Positions 1-10,187 are shown, counted from the stretch's first letter. The stretch: 64,000 bases of DNA from Aquipseudomonas alcaligenes (GCF_900156545.1 NZ_FTNW01000005.1:434001-498000); one strand, 5' to 3'. The notes: generated from the letters alone by a model not told the origin. Numbers and translations: made by a program.

Positions 1-1749
1 ACTCTGTTCATCGGCCTGCGCTTGCAGGCGCGCAGTTTCCTGTTCACGGCCTTCGCCGTGCAGTTGCTCGGTGGCGCGGTGTTCCTCACACAGATGCAGG
101 GCAGCGGGCTGGGCGAGTCCGGGGTGTTCTACTCCGGCTGGCGCGGCCTGATGGTCTGCTCGCTGATCGGTCTGGCATTGGTCGCCGGCATGCTGATCGC
201 GGTGCGCGACAAGCTGGTCAGCGAGGATCGCCGGCTGATGCGCGGCCTGTCGCTGGTGATGCTGGTCGGCCTGGTTTTCGTCAACCTGGCGGTACTGTTC
301 GTGTTGCCCTGGCAGAGCGCTGCGGCGGTATGGGCGGGCACTGGCCTGCTGATCATCTGGCTCAGCTTGCACCTGCAGCTGCGCGCCAGCTTCCTGTTCG
401 GCCTGCTGCTGCAGGTGGTCGGCGGTATCGCCTTCCTCGCCGCCAGCCCGCTGTTGCTCGGCTCGCTGCCGAGCGAAGGTCTGCGCCCGCTGGCGCATGC
501 CGGCTTCTGGGCACCGCTGGTGCTGGCCCTAGTGGCGCAGATCGGCGCCTGGCGTCTGCGTCACGTCCTGTTGCGTCAGCAGGCCGGTACGCTGGGTAGT
601 CTGAGCCTGCAGCGTCTGGCGCAGCTGTTGCTGGCCTGGGGTGCCGGCTGGTGGGTGCTGGCGCTGGCCAGCGAGGTGCTGCGCTTCGTCGCCGCCGACC
701 TGCAGGGCGCGGCGCTGCTGGCCCTGGCGGCGCTCAGCGTGGCGCTGTGGAGCTGGCTGGCCGGGCGTCTGCGCTGGCGTGCACTGGCGCTGCTGGGCAC
801 CTTGCTGGTGCCGGCTGCGGTGGTCATCCTGCTGCACCTGGGGCAGCGCTTTTACCATCCGGCCGCGGGGTTCGGCTGGCTCGGCTGGGGCCTGGTCTTC
901 GCCGTGCACCTGTGGTCGCTCAAGCGTCTGGCGGAACTGCTGCCGGCGGGCGTGCGCAGCGCCGCCCATGTGCTGGGCTGCTGGCTGATGCTCGGCGTGC
1001 TGGCCCTGGAGTTGCGTTATGGCCTGATGCTGCTGGCCGAGCACTACAACGCCTGGCGCTGGCTGGGCTGGGCCGTGCTGCCGAGTGCCTTCCTCCTGGC
1101 GATGGCCGCACCGCGCGCCTGGCCCTGGCCGGTGGCGGCCTACCCGCGCGAATACCGGGTGCTGGCGGCCGCGCCGCTGGCGCTGCTGATGCTCGGCTGG
1201 TTGTGGCTGGCCAACATCGCCAGCGACGGCAGCGCCGATCCGCTGCCCTACCTGCCGCTGCTCAACCCGCTGGAGCTGGGCATGCTGCTGGTACTGCTGG
1301 CGATCTACACCTGGCTGCGCGGTGGCCTGCCGCAGCTGGGGCTGGCGGCGTATGGCGAGCGCATCGCGCAGACAGTCGCCGGTGCCTCGCTGTTCGTGGT
1401 GCTGACCGCCAGCGTATTCCGCGCGGCCCATCATTGGGGCGGCGTGCCCTACGAGCTGGATGCGCTGCTCGACTCGATGCTGGTGCAGGCCGGGCTATCC
1501 ATTGTCTGGACCCTGATCGCTCTGCCGCTGATGATCCTCGGCCACCTGCGCGGACGCCGCGAGCTGTGGCTGCTGGGCGCGGTACTGATCGCCGTGGTGG
1601 TGGCCAAGCTGTTCTTCGTCGAACTCGGCAACCGTGGCGGCCTGGAACGCATCATTTCCTTTATCGGCGTCGGCGTATTGCTGCTGGTGGTGGGCTACTT
1701 CGCCCCACTGCCGCCGCGCAAAGCTGAGCCTGAGCAGGTGAACGCATGA
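1..1749 (+). CDS. DUF2339 family membrane protein, 5' partial
   Basis: The reading frame is open from the first base, so the true start lies upstream and only the C-terminal ~580 residues are present. The product is almost entirely hydrophobic, with many consecutive membrane segments rich in Leu, Ala and Trp separated by short loops. That is the pattern of the very large DUF2339 inner-membrane proteins, whose function is unknown. It ends in a short charged tail (RKAEPEQVNA). The stop overlaps the start of the next gene by 4 bases, so the two are probably translationally coupled; DUF2339 and DUF3999 genes are commonly neighbours in Pseudomonas. The family call rests on composition, size and neighbour, not on a catalytic motif. 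Confidence 0.75.
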   Translation, partial: TLFIGLRLQARSFLFTAFAVQLLGGAVFLTQMQGSGLGESGVFYSGWRGLMVCSLIGLALVAGMLIAVRDKLVSEDRRLMRGLSLVMLVGLVFVNLAVLFVLPWQSAAAVWAGTGLLIIWLSLHLQLRASFLFGLLLQVVGGIAFLAASPLLLGSLPSEGLRPLAHAGFWAPLVLALVAQIGAWRLRHVLLRQQAGTLGSLSLQRLAQLLLAWGAGWWVLALASEVLRFVAADLQGAALLALAALSVALWSWLAGRLRWRALALLGTLLVPAAVVILLHLGQRFYHPAAGFGWLGWGLVFAVHLWSLKRLAELLPAGVRSAAHVLGCWLMLGVLALELRYGLMLLAEHYNAWRWLGWAVLPSAFLLAMAAPRAWPWPVAAYPREYRVLAAAPLALLMLGWLWLANIASDGSADPLPYLPLLNPLELGMLLVLLAIYTWLRGGLPQLGLAAYGERIAQTVAGASLFVVLTASVFRAAHHWGGVPYELDALLDSMLVQAGLSIVWTLIALPLMILGHLRGRRELWLLGAVLIAVVVAKLFFVELGNRGGLERIISFIGVGVLLLVVGYFAPLPPRKAEPEQVNA

Positions 1750-3089
1750 ACAAATACCTCTTGCCGGCCCTCATGACGCTGCTCATGGCGCCGCTGGCGC
1801 AAGCCGACTACGCGACCCAGGTACCGCTGACGCTGGAAGGCGAGGGGCCCTGGTATCGCCTGGAGCTGCCGTTGTCGCTGCAGATGGCTGCCCGTCATAC
1901 CGACCTGCGTGACCTGCGGGTAATCAATGCCGAGGGCGAGGGGCTGGCCTATGCCCTGACCCTGGGCACCTCACAGCCGGCGGAGCAGCGCCAGGAGGCG
2001 GCGGTGAAGTGGTTCCCGCTGAGTGGCCCCGCTGACGCCCAGGCGGTACCGGCCATCCGCGTGCAGCGCAGTACCAGCGGCACCCTGGTGGAGGTGGCGC
2101 CGGAACAGGTCGCCTCGGGTGAGCAGATCCTGCGGGGCTGGTTGCTGGATGCCAGTGCCTTCGACCAACCGCTGCACCGCCTGCAGCTGGACTGGAGTGC
2201 CGAGCAGGAGGGCTTCCAGCGCTTTTCCATCGAGGCCAGCGACGACCTGCAGCACTGGCAGCGCTGGGAGGACGGGCAGATCGCCCGGCTGAGTTTTGCC
2301 GACGAGCGTGTTGAGCAGCGCGAGGTGCGCCTGCCTGGCGCCAAGGCGCGCTATCTGCGCCTGCTGTGGCAGGCGCCGCAGCAGGCGCCGGCACTCCTGG
2401 CCGCGCGCGTGGTCAGCCTGGCTAGCCAGGAGCAGGCCCCGCCGCTGGCCTGGTCTGCCCCTCTGCCGGTCAGTTCCAGCAAGTCTGGCGAATACACCTG
2501 GGAACTGCCGCTGTCGCTGCCCTTGCAGAAGATTCGCGTCGAGCTGCCGGCGGGCAATGTGCTGGCGCCGGTCAGCCTGGCCTCGCGCGGCGCCGGCAAG
2601 CTCGAATGGCAGCCGCTGACGCGTGGCCTGCTGTATCGCCTGCCGCAGGATGGCCAGGAGGCGCTGCAGAACGAGATCGAGCTGTGGGGCACGCCGGTGC
2701 AGCAGTTGCGCCTGCGCGTCGACGCTCGCGGCGGTGGCCTGGGCAGCCCGGCGCCGTCCATCCAGGTGGCGGTGCGCGGCACCCAGGTGGTGTTCCTTGC
2801 CCGCGGTTCCGCGCCCTACCGCCTGGCTCTGGGGGATGCTGGGGCTCATTCCGCGGCGCTGCCGCTGGGTACCCTGATTCCCGGGTACGAACCCAAACGC
2901 CTGGCCAGCCTGGGGCGCGCCACGGCGCCCGAGCAAGTACCGGCAGCGGTGCAGCAGGCGGCTGACGCCGCACAGTCCGCGGCTGACTGGAAGCGCGTGG
3001 GCCTATGGGGCGTTCTGCTGGCAGGTGTCGCGCTTCTCGGGGGCATGGCCTTCAGTCTGTTGCGCCAAGCGAAGCCCGGTGAACACTAG
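1746..3089 (+). CDS. DUF3999 domain-containing exported protein
   Basis: A 447-residue protein with a Sec signal peptide (hydrophobic stretch ending LAQA, about residues 1-20), a long beta-rich periplasmic region, and one C-terminal membrane helix (about residues 420-440) followed by a short basic tail. This suggests a periplasmic domain anchored by its C terminus. Together with its place directly behind a DUF2339 gene it fits the DUF3999 family. No enzymatic motif is visible and the function is unknown. ATG overlaps the upstream stop by 4 bases. The start is supported by the good signal peptide immediately after it. Confidence 0.75.
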   Translation: MNKYLLPALMTLLMAPLAQADYATQVPLTLEGEGPWYRLELPLSLQMAARHTDLRDLRVINAEGEGLAYALTLGTSQPAEQRQEAAVKWFPLSGPADAQAVPAIRVQRSTSGTLVEVAPEQVASGEQILRGWLLDASAFDQPLHRLQLDWSAEQEGFQRFSIEASDDLQHWQRWEDGQIARLSFADERVEQREVRLPGAKARYLRLLWQAPQQAPALLAARVVSLASQEQAPPLAWSAPLPVSSSKSGEYTWELPLSLPLQKIRVELPAGNVLAPVSLASRGAGKLEWQPLTRGLLYRLPQDGQEALQNEIELWGTPVQQLRLRVDARGGGLGSPAPSIQVAVRGTQVVFLARGSAPYRLALGDAGAHSAALPLGTLIPGYEPKRLASLGRATAPEQVPAAVQQAADAAQSAADWKRVGLWGVLLAGVALLGGMAFSLLRQAKPGEH

Positions 3090-3182
3090 TTCTCCGAGGC
3101 CAAGCGCATAGTGAATTGAGAGGAAAATCACGCTAAAGTCGCGCAGTTCCACCGGTCCAATAACAACGACAAGGACATTCCG

Positions 3183-5003
3183 ATGAAGCGCTTACTGACC
3201 CCCCTTGCGGCGGCCTGCCTGTTGGCCAGTGCATCCCTTCCGCTGCACGCCTCTCCCTATTCGAACCTGATCGTGTTCGGCGACAGCCTGAGCGATGCGG
3301 GTTGGTTCACCGACGCCGATGGTTCGGTGCGTTTTACCAACAGAGTCGGCCCAACCTACCGGGCTGGCGAAGCCTACGGGCCGGTAGCGCCGATGCTGCT
3401 CGGCGGTCAGTTGGGTCTTGGTGATGCCGGTCTTGCCTCCGCCAATGCGGGAGGCAACAACTGGGCGGTAGGTGGGTACCGTACCGACCAGATTCTCGAT
3501 ACGGTCAACGATCAGTACCTGGCTGGCAACGGCCTGCGTGCCGATCCTGACGCGCTCTACTACATCACCGGTGGCGGCAACGACTTTCTCCAGGGGCGTA
3601 TCGTCAGTACGGCCACCGCACAGGCTGCCGCCGGCCGTCTGGTCGACAGCGTAGAGTCTCTGCAGCGTGCTGGCGCGCGGTACATCATGGTCTGGCTGTT
3701 GCCCGACGTGGGCAAGACGCCCGCGCTTTCCGGCTCTGGTCTGGGAGCCATTGCTTCTCAATTGGGTGTCGACTTCAACAACGAGCTGGTGCGCCAACTG
3801 GCCACCGTAGACGCCGAAATCATCCCGCTGAACGTACCGCTGATGCTCTCCGAGGTACTGGCCAGCCCGGCATCCTTTGGCCTGGCTGCCGATCAGGACC
3901 TGATCGGTACCTGCTTCGACAGTGACGGCTGCACGGAAAACCCGATCTACGGTGTCAACGGCACCAATCCTGACCCGACCAAGCTGCTGTTCAATGACGG
4001 CGTGCACCCGACCATCGCCGGGCAGATGCTGATCGCCGACTACGCCTACTCGCTGCTGGCCGCTCCCTGGGAGATCAGCCTGCTGCCGGAGATGGCGCAA
4101 GGCACCCTGCGCTCGCACCAGGACCAGCTGCGCGCGCAGTGGCAGGCGGACTGGGAGGCCTGGCAGGCAGTGGGCCAGTGGCGCTCCTTCGTCAATGGCG
4201 GCGGTCAGCGCCTGTCCTATGACGTCTACGAAAGCGACGCCGATGGCAATGGCTACAGCCTGAACGTCGGTGGCAGCTATCGCCTTGACGACGCCTGGCG
4301 CGTCGGCCTGGCCGCCGGTTTCTACGAGCAGGGCCTGGAGGCCGGGGACGCCAACTCCGACTACGACCTGCGCAGCTACCTGGCCACCGCTTTCGCCCAG
4401 TACCAGCAGAATCGCTGGTGGGGTGAGCTGGCGGCCAGCGTTGGCTACCTGGACTACAAGGATCTCGAACGTCAGTTCGACCTCGGCCAGACCACCCGCA
4501 GCGAGAAGGGCGACACCGATGGCGACCTGTGGAGCCTGAGCGGCCGTATCGGCTACGACATCGCCCAGAGCGCCGACAGCCCGTGGCACCTCAGTCCCTT
4601 CGTCAGTGCCGACTATGCGCGAGTCGAAGTGGACGGCTATGCCGAGGACAGCGCCAGATCGACCGCACTGGAGTATGGCGACCAGAAGCGCAACTCCAAG
4701 CGCCTGGGGATCGGCCTGCAGGGCCTGTATGACCTGAACCAGCAGACCCGTCTGTTCGGTGAAGTGGCGATGGAACGCGAGTACGAGGACGACGCCAGCG
4801 AAGTCGACATGTCGCTGCGCAGCCTGCCGACCATCGGTTACACCCTGGAAGGCTACACCCCGGACGACAAGACCTGGCGCGCCAGCTTCGGCGTCAGCCA
4901 CCAGCTCGCGCCGGGCATGGCCGTGCGGGGGGCTTATACCTTCCGCGATGCTGACGACAGCGACTCGCACGGTATCAACCTGTCCCTGTCCTGGGATATC
5001 TGA
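3183..5003 (+). CDS. estA: GDSL autotransporter esterase EstA
   Basis: 606 residues. A signal peptide (about 1-23, ending LHA) is followed by a GDSL-family esterase domain. Its block [10 protein letters not shown] holds the nucleophile Ser35, and a late NDGVHPT block supplies the catalytic Asp and His. The last ~300 residues alternate aromatic and polar residues in the way of a 12-strand autotransporter barrel. The family displays the esterase on the cell surface and, in P. aeruginosa, EstA is needed for rhamnolipid production and motility; that role here is by homology. The final residues are LSLSWDI, so the last residue is Ile where outer-membrane barrels usually end in Phe or Trp. The gene is monocistronic with a hairpin after it. 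Confidence 0.92.
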   Translation: MKRLLTPLAAACLLASASLPLHASPYSNLIVFGDSLSDAGWFTDADGSVRFTNRVGPTYRAGEAYGPVAPMLLGGQLGLGDAGLASANAGGNNWAVGGYRTDQILDTVNDQYLAGNGLRADPDALYYITGGGNDFLQGRIVSTATAQAAAGRLVDSVESLQRAGARYIMVWLLPDVGKTPALSGSGLGAIASQLGVDFNNELVRQLATVDAEIIPLNVPLMLSEVLASPASFGLAADQDLIGTCFDSDGCTENPIYGVNGTNPDPTKLLFNDGVHPTIAGQMLIADYAYSLLAAPWEISLLPEMAQGTLRSHQDQLRAQWQADWEAWQAVGQWRSFVNGGGQRLSYDVYESDADGNGYSLNVGGSYRLDDAWRVGLAAGFYEQGLEAGDANSDYDLRSYLATAFAQYQQNRWWGELAASVGYLDYKDLERQFDLGQTTRSEKGDTDGDLWSLSGRIGYDIAQSADSPWHLSPFVSADYARVEVDGYAEDSARSTALEYGDQKRNSKRLGIGLQGLYDLNQQTRLFGEVAMEREYEDDASEVDMSLRSLPTIGYTLEGYTPDDKTWRASFGVSHQLAPGMAVRGAYTFRDADDSDSHGINLSLSWDI

Positions 5004-5011
5004 GTCACACC

Positions 5012-5031
5012 GGGGCCTCGTTCGAGGCCCC
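5012..5031 (+). terminator. Probable terminator after estA
   Basis: GGGGCCTC and GAGGCCCC pair around a 4-base loop 8 bases after the estA stop. The stem is strong but the downstream T-run is weak (ACTTCTTTG), so termination may be partial. Confidence 0.55.
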
Positions 5032-5124
5032 ACTTCTTTGCGGTGGGCGCCGAGCGGGTCGAGACGCGGCGGTCACAGACAGGTAAACTGCGCGCGATTT
5101 TCACTTCCTCCTCCGGAGCCCCCC

Positions 5125-6135
5125 ATGTCGCGCGTCACCCTGAGCCGCTACCTGATCGAACAGACCCGCAGTCACAACACCCCTGCCGACTTGCGCTTCC
5201 TCATCGAGGTGGTGGCGCGTGCGTGCAAGGAAATCAGCCATGCTGTGTCCAAGGGCGCACTGGGCGGCGTACTCGGCAGCATGGGCACCGAGAACGTGCA
5301 GGGCGAGGTGCAGAAGAAGCTCGACGTGATTTCCAACGAAATTCTCCTGGAGGCCAACGAGTGGGGCGGCCACCTGGCCGGCATGGCGTCCGAGGAAATG
5401 GACAACGCCTACCAGATTCCCGGCAGGTACCCCAAGGGTGCCTACCTGCTGGTGTTCGACCCGCTGGACGGCTCCAGCAATATCGACGTCAACGTCTCGG
5501 TCGGCACCATTTTCTCCGTGCTGCGCTGCCCCGATCAGTACCTGAGCCAGAACGACAGTCTCGACGAGAAAGCTTTCCTGCAGCCGGGTACCCAGCAAGT
5601 TGCGGCCGGCTATGCCATCTACGGCCCGCAGACCATGCTGATGCTGACCCTGGGCGACGGCGTGATGGGCTTCACCCTGGATCGCGAAATGGGCAGCTTC
5701 GTGCTCACCCACGAAAACATTCGCGTCCCGGAAAGCACCGCCGAATTCGCCATCAACATGTCCAACCAGCGTCACTGGGAAGTCCCGGTGCAGCGCTATG
5801 TCTCCGAGTTGCTGGCCGGCAAGGAAGGCCCGCTGGGCAAGAACTACAACATGCGCTGGATCGCCTCGATGGTGGCCGACGTGCACCGCATCCTCACCCG
5901 CGGCGGCCTGTTCATGTACCCGCGCGACGCCCGTGAGCCGGAGAAGCCGGGCAAGCTGCGCCTGATGTACGAGGCCAACCCGATGTCCATGCTCATCGAG
6001 CAGGCCGGCGGCGCCGCCACCAACGGCACCCAGCGCATCCTCGACATCCAGCCGGAATCCCTGCACCAGCGCGTGGCGGTGTTCCTCGGCTCGAAGGAAG
6101 AAGTCGAGCGCGTCACCGGCTACCACCAGGCCTGA
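5125..6135 (+). CDS. fbp: Fructose-1,6-bisphosphatase, class I
   Basis: 336 residues, the usual class I length. It hydrolyses fructose 1,6-bisphosphate to fructose 6-phosphate in gluconeogenesis in the cytoplasm. The metal/phosphate motif [10 protein letters not shown] starts at residue 112. Upstream, a conserved [10 protein letters not shown] region near residue 55 and EEM near residue 90 belong to the active site. The frame is open further upstream, but ATG at 5125 is preceded by a good Shine-Dalgarno (CTCCGGAG) and gives the typical N terminus [10 protein letters not shown]. The next gene starts 3 bases after the stop, suggesting a two-gene transcript. Confidence 0.97.
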   Translation: MSRVTLSRYLIEQTRSHNTPADLRFLIEVVARACKEISHAVSKGALGGVLGSMGTENVQGEVQKKLDVISNEILLEANEWGGHLAGMASEEMDNAYQIPGRYPKGAYLLVFDPLDGSSNIDVNVSVGTIFSVLRCPDQYLSQNDSLDEKAFLQPGTQQVAAGYAIYGPQTMLMLTLGDGVMGFTLDREMGSFVLTHENIRVPESTAEFAINMSNQRHWEVPVQRYVSELLAGKEGPLGKNYNMRWIASMVADVHRILTRGGLFMYPRDAREPEKPGKLRLMYEANPMSMLIEQAGGAATNGTQRILDIQPESLHQRVAVFLGSKEEVERVTGYHQA

Positions 6136-6138
6136 ACC

Positions 6139-6738
6139 ATGCCCGCCTGGCAGCCGTTGCTGGACTGGTGGTTCGGCGCTGCCGTAACCGCCGGCGAGGT
6201 AGTGACGCAGCGCAGTGGCCTGTGGTTCGGCTACCGCGCCGAGCAGGATGACGATGCCCGCCGCCGTTTCGGCGAACTCTGCGAGCAGGCGCTGGCCGGT
6301 AGCCTGGAGGACTGGTGTGGGTGTGCCGAGGGGCGCCTGGCGCTGCTCCTGCTGCTTGACCAGCTACCGCGCATGATTCATCGCGGCACAGCGCAGGCCT
6401 TCGCCGGCGACTCGCGTGCCAGGCAGGTGCTGCGAGAGGGCCTGGCGCGAGGGTTCGATCAGGATCTGCCGGCGATCCGCCGGGTGTTCGCCTACCTGGT
6501 GCTGGAGCACGCCGAGGACCTGGCTCTCCAGGATGAGGCGGTCGCGCGCTTCGTCGCGCTGCGCGACCAGGCTCCGGCTGCCGAGCGCGCGCTGTTCGAC
6601 GGCTACCTGGATTACGCCGAACGTCACCGCCAGGTGATCCGCCGCTTCGGCCGCTTCCCCCACCGCAACGCCCTGCTTGGTCGTGTTTCCTCGCCGCAGG
6701 AGCTGGCCTTTCTCGAGGAACCGGGTTCGCGTTTCTGA
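6139..6738 (+). CDS. DUF924 family protein
   Basis: 199 residues, all-helical in appearance. The conserved LLLLDQLPRMIHRGT segment (about residues 70-84) and the C-terminal RRFGRFPHRN motif are the signatures of the DUF924 (YPO3937-type) family, whose members resemble TPR-like helical folds and have no established activity. It starts 3 bases after the fbp stop, so it is probably cotranscribed with fbp, although a functional link is not known. No signal peptide or membrane segment is visible, so it should be cytoplasmic. Confidence 0.85.
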   Translation: MPAWQPLLDWWFGAAVTAGEVVTQRSGLWFGYRAEQDDDARRRFGELCEQALAGSLEDWCGCAEGRLALLLLLDQLPRMIHRGTAQAFAGDSRARQVLREGLARGFDQDLPAIRRVFAYLVLEHAEDLALQDEAVARFVALRDQAPAAERALFDGYLDYAERHRQVIRRFGRFPHRNALLGRVSSPQELAFLEEPGSRF

Positions 6739-6811
6739 AGTCTCAAGGGGCGCAATCGAGTCGGTCCTGTGCCAAGCTCTGTCGCAGTTTCTTTCCCTTC
6801 AGGAGTTCGTC

Positions 6812-7066
6812 ATGTCGCTGCGCTCTGTCGCTGTACTCGCTGCCTGTGTCCTGCTGGCCGCCTGCAGCAAGATCAACCAGGAAAACTATTCCAAGCTCAA
6901 GGCCGGCATGGCCAAGAGCGAAGTGGAGAGCCTGCTCGGCAGTCCGACCGAATGCTCTGGCGCCATCGGCCTGACCAGCTGCACCTGGGGCGATGAAAAA
7001 GCCTTCATCAGCGTGCAGTTCGCCGCGGACAAGGTGATGCTGTTTTCCGGCCAGGGGCTGAAATGA
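6812..7066 (+). CDS. Small DUF3862-like outer-membrane lipoprotein
   Basis: 84 residues. The start at 6812 is chosen over the longer frame because AGGAG lies 6 bases upstream and it gives a clean lipoprotein signal with lipobox LLAAC (Cys18). The mature part (INQENYSKLKAGMAKSEVE, then a LLGSPTEC turn) resembles the SmpA/OmlA-type fold of DUF3862 proteins, where a short helix pair precedes a GxP turn and strands. Two further Cys residues (in TEC and SCTWG) could form a disulfide. It overlaps the next lipoprotein gene by 4 bases, implying a small envelope operon. The function is unknown. Confidence 0.8.
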   Translation: MSLRSVAVLAACVLLAACSKINQENYSKLKAGMAKSEVESLLGSPTECSGAIGLTSCTWGDEKAFISVQFAADKVMLFSGQGLK

Positions 7067-7620
7067 TGCGTGCCCTGTTCTGCACCCTGGCACTTGCCCT
7101 GCTGGCCGGCTGCGCCGGTTCGTCCGCGGAAGCACCGCCGGCCAGCGCCGGCCAGGTTGATCTGCAGCGCTACCAGGGCACCTGGTACGAACTGGCGCGC
7201 CTGCCGATGTTTTTCCAGCGCAACTGCGCCCAGTCCGAGGCGCACTACCGTCTGCAGGACGATGGCAGCATCGGCGTGACCAACCGCTGCCGTACCCTGG
7301 AGGGCGAGTGGATCGAGGCGCGCGGGCGCGCCGTGGCCCAGGAGGCCGGGCGCACCGACAAGCTGTGGGTGAGCTTCGACAACTGGTTCAGCGCACTTTT
7401 CCCCGGCGTGGCCAAGGGCGACTACTGGGTGCTCTACCTGGATCAGGACTACCAGCACGTGCTGGTCGGCAACCCCAATCGCGAGTACCTCTGGCTGTTG
7501 TCGCGCACCCCGCAGGTCTCGGCCGAGACCCGTGAGCTCCTGCTGGCCGAGGCGCGCGCGCGCGGCTACGACACCGATGCGCTGATCTGGCGCGTGGCGG
7601 ATGAGCAGGTCACGCCCTAA
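7063..7620 (+). CDS. Lipocalin family lipoprotein (Blc-like)
   Basis: 185 residues with a lipoprotein signal ending LLAGC (Cys16). The first lipocalin motif is YQGTWYELARLP; further on it has NRCRTLEG, and DYWVLYLDQDYQHVLVGNP, which matches the third conserved region of bacterial Blc. Bacterial lipocalins are outer-membrane lipoproteins that bind fatty acids or lysophospholipids and are often stress induced; the ligand here is unknown. Two ATG codons in tandem (7063 and 7066) overlap the previous stop, indicating translational coupling with the small lipoprotein upstream. Confidence 0.9.
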   Translation: MMRALFCTLALALLAGCAGSSAEAPPASAGQVDLQRYQGTWYELARLPMFFQRNCAQSEAHYRLQDDGSIGVTNRCRTLEGEWIEARGRAVAQEAGRTDKLWVSFDNWFSALFPGVAKGDYWVLYLDQDYQHVLVGNPNREYLWLLSRTPQVSAETRELLLAEARARGYDTDALIWRVADEQVTP

Positions 7621-7677
7621 TAGTGGCCCTGCGCCGGCCGGGCCGCGGCCCTTGCTGTCCGGTTCGCCGCCAATGTG

Positions 7678-8109
7678 TTACTCCCAGTCCAGTCGTGCCA
7701 GCTGCCACTCGCCGTCTTCCAGCCACCATTCCAGCCTGACGCTGTAGTGCCGGGCACTGTCCGGGATCAGACCCTCGGCGCCGGTCAGGGCCACCTCGGC
7801 GCGGGTATGGCCCTTGTGGCTGTAGGTCGGGTCGATCTCGCTGCGGGTGCCGATGGCGATCACCCGTACCTGCTTGTGGCGCAGGAACAGCAGGGCCATG
7901 GTGCGCTGTGCCCAGGTGCGGTCGTACTGTTGCTGGGCGCTGAACTGCGGATGCAGCTGGTCCAGCACCGCGCCGTTGTCCTTGGCTTCGATGTTGTCCT
8001 GCAGCTGCTGCACGGCGGCTTCCAGGGCGGCTTGCGGATCGTTGGGAGTGCAGCCGCTGAGCAGGGCGCAGGCCAGCAGAAAAGCCGGGATTAATCGCGC
8101 TGGAGTCAT
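7678..8109 (-). CDS. Hypothetical lipoprotein
   Basis: 143 residues from the ATG at 8109, which is preceded by AAAAGGA at good spacing and gives a proper lipoprotein signal with lipobox LLSGC (about Cys20). Longer in-frame starts at 8127 and 8184 lack a ribosome site and spoil the signal peptide. The mature protein has a helical N terminus (LEAAVQQLQDNIEAKD) and ends in a strand-rich part (YSVRLEWWLEDGEWQLARLDW), suggesting an NTF2-like or SnoaL-like alpha+beta fold. I cannot name a family with certainty. It is divergent from pip, with about 90 bases between the two starts. Confidence 0.75.
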   Translation of the reverse strand: MTPARLIPAFLLACALLSGCTPNDPQAALEAAVQQLQDNIEAKDNGAVLDQLHPQFSAQQQYDRTWAQRTMALLFLRHKQVRVIAIGTRSEIDPTYSHKGHTRAEVALTGAEGLIPDSARHYSVRLEWWLEDGEWQLARLDWE

Positions 8110-8201
8110 GTTCAAGGTCCTTTTCATGGTTATGATGCCCGGCACGGCTGGCCGTCGGCAGACGGCCTCAGGGACCTTACGCACAGACTCGGGAGTGCGC
8201 C

Positions 8202-9173
8202 ATGCTGACTTTGTATCCGGAGATCAAACCCTACGCCCGCCACGAGCTGGCGGTGGAGGAGCCGCACGTCCTGTACGTGGACGAGAGTGGCTCGCCGGAG
8301 GGCCTGCCGGTGGTGTTCATCCACGGTGGCCCAGGCGCCGGCTGCGATGCCGCCAGCCGCCGCTACTTCGACCCCAACCTGTACCGCATCGTCACCTTCG
8401 ACCAGCGTGGTTGCGGCCGTTCCACTCCGCACGCCAGCCTGGAGTACAACACCACCCAGGCCCTGGTGGCCGACCTGGAGCGTATTCGCGAACACCTCGG
8501 GATAGACAAGTGGCTGCTGTTCGGCGGCTCCTGGGGCTCGACCCTGGCGCTGGCCTATGCCCAAGCTCATCCCGAGCGCGTGCACGGCCTGATCCTGCGC
8601 GGCATCTTCCTGTGCCGCCCGCAGGAGATCCGCTGGTTCTATCAGGAAGGCGCCAGCCGCCTGTTCCCCGACTACTGGGAAGACTACCTGGCCCCCATTC
8701 CGGCCGAGGAGCGCGGCGACTTGGTGCAGGCCTTCTACAAACGCCTGACCGGTCCGGACCAGATCGCCCAGATGCACGCGGCCAAGGCCTGGTCGACCTG
8801 GGAGGGGCGTACCGCCACGTTGCGCCCCAACTCGCAGGTGGTCGACCGTTTCAGCGAGCCGCACCGCGCGCTGTCGATCGCCCGCATCGAATGCCACTAC
8901 TTCGTCAACAACGCCTTCCTGGCTGACGACCAGCTGTTGCGTGACATGCCGAAGATTGCCCATCTGCCGGGCGTGATCGTGCATGGCCGCTACGACGTGA
9001 TCTGCCCGCTGGACAACGCCTGGGCGCTGCACCAGGCCTGGCCGAACAGCGAGCTGCAGATCATCCGCGACGCGGGTCACTCGGCCGCCGAGCCGGGCAT
9101 CACCGACGCCCTGGTGCGGGCCGCCGACCAGATGGCGCGGCGCCTGCTCGACCTGCCGTTGGAAGAGGCATGA
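8202..9173 (+). CDS. pip: Proline iminopeptidase
   Basis: 323 residues of the alpha/beta-hydrolase S33 family, which removes N-terminal proline from peptides in the cytoplasm. It has the oxyanion-hole HGGPGAG (about residues 41-47), FDQRGCGRS, and the nucleophile elbow GGSWGS with Ser110. The catalytic His sits near the end in DAGHSA, and the Asp in HGRYDVICP. Length and motifs agree with the Xanthomonas/Pseudomonas type of enzyme. Its stop overlaps the dtd start by 4 bases, so the two form an operon. Confidence 0.95.
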   Translation: MLTLYPEIKPYARHELAVEEPHVLYVDESGSPEGLPVVFIHGGPGAGCDAASRRYFDPNLYRIVTFDQRGCGRSTPHASLEYNTTQALVADLERIREHLGIDKWLLFGGSWGSTLALAYAQAHPERVHGLILRGIFLCRPQEIRWFYQEGASRLFPDYWEDYLAPIPAEERGDLVQAFYKRLTGPDQIAQMHAAKAWSTWEGRTATLRPNSQVVDRFSEPHRALSIARIECHYFVNNAFLADDQLLRDMPKIAHLPGVIVHGRYDVICPLDNAWALHQAWPNSELQIIRDAGHSAAEPGITDALVRAADQMARRLLDLPLEEA

Positions 9174-9607
9174 AGCTGCTGATCCAGCGGGTGCGCGCGG
9201 CCCGCGTCGAAGTCGAGGGCGAGGTGGTCGGTGCCATCGATCAGGGCCTGCTGGCACTGGTCGGCATCGAGCCGCAGGATGATGCGCAGACGCTGGCCAA
9301 GGGGCTGCAGCGCCTGCTCGCCTACCGGGTGTTCGCCGATGACGCCGGCAAGATGAATCGGTCACTGCAGGACGTGAACGGCGGCCTGCTGCTGGTCTCG
9401 CAGTTCACCCTCGCCGCCGATACCCGAAGCGGCCTGCGCCCGAGTTTCTCCACCGCGGCGCCGCCGGCGCAGGGCCTTGCCCTGTTCGAGCGCCTGGTCG
9501 AGCTGGCCCGCGAGCAGCACCCGCAGGTGGCCACCGGACGTTTCGGAGCCGACATGCAGGTGCACCTGGTCAATGATGGACCGGTGACCTTTCTCCTCGA
9601 CATCTGA
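9170..9607 (+). CDS. dtd: D-aminoacyl-tRNA deacylase
   Basis: 145 residues, the standard Dtd length. It hydrolyses D-aminoacyl-tRNA (and misacylated Gly-tRNA-Ala) and so protects translation. It begins [20 protein letters not shown] and contains [13 protein letters not shown], covering the conserved SQFTL active-site motif, followed by the C-terminal NDGPVTF, which includes the GP dipeptide that enforces chirality in the family. It is translationally coupled to pip by a 4-base overlap. Confidence 0.96.
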   Translation: MKLLIQRVRAARVEVEGEVVGAIDQGLLALVGIEPQDDAQTLAKGLQRLLAYRVFADDAGKMNRSLQDVNGGLLLVSQFTLAADTRSGLRPSFSTAAPPAQGLALFERLVELAREQHPQVATGRFGADMQVHLVNDGPVTFLLDI

Positions 9608-9643
9608 GCGCGGCAGCAAGCGTCCCCAACGGAGTGAATGGAC

Positions 9644-10180
9644 ATGGAAGATCGTCGTATCAATCACCGCACCTATGAGCACTCTGCCAGCGGCCAGTAC
9701 TACCAGCTGGTTGGCGTGCTCGACCGCGGGGCCGGCGCTTTGCTGGATTTCTTCCTGCTGGCGATCCTGGGCGTTGCGGTGATCCTCGCCGCCGTGTTGC
9801 TGATGCGCGTCACGGCCGACTCCAGCGCCCTGCTTGCCCTGCTGAGCGAGCTGTCGCTGCTGTTGCTGGGGCCGCTTTATTTCCTGCTCTGCTGGTATCG
9901 CTGGGGCAAGACGCCGGGGATGAGGGCGGTGGACGCGGAGCTGGTGGACCGTCGCACCCTGGCGCGTCCGGTGTGGTGGCGGCTGGTGCTGCGCTACCTG
10001 GTCTTCGTGGCCTTGTGCGCCGTGCTGGGTGGCTATGCCATCCTTCTGCTGGCCGTCTGGATGAGCGTGGACAAGCGCCGGCAGGGGCCGCATGACCGCC
10101 TCGCCGGCACTCTGGTCATCCTGCGGGTGCCAGCGCAGCCCCAGGCCGAGGCTGTTGACGGATTGAAGCCTGTCGCCTGA
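9644..10180 (+). CDS. RDD family integral membrane protein
   Basis: About 178 residues from the ATG at 9644; a second ATG 6 bases earlier (9638) is in frame but sits only 3 bases from the GGAG, which is better spaced for 9644. There are three or more hydrophobic segments (about residues 25-50, 60-85 and 115-140). The C-terminal DKRRQGPHDRLAGTLVI matches the end of RDD domains, and WGKTPGMRAVDAELVD is the typical central G-K-T-x-G-M motif. RDD proteins are poorly characterised; some are linked to ion exchange. It is probably cotranscribed behind dtd. Confidence 0.85.
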   Translation: MEDRRINHRTYEHSASGQYYQLVGVLDRGAGALLDFFLLAILGVAVILAAVLLMRVTADSSALLALLSELSLLLLGPLYFLLCWYRWGKTPGMRAVDAELVDRRTLARPVWWRLVLRYLVFVALCAVLGGYAILLLAVWMSVDKRRQGPHDRLAGTLVILRVPAQPQAEAVDGLKPVA

Positions 10181-10187
10181 GCACTGC

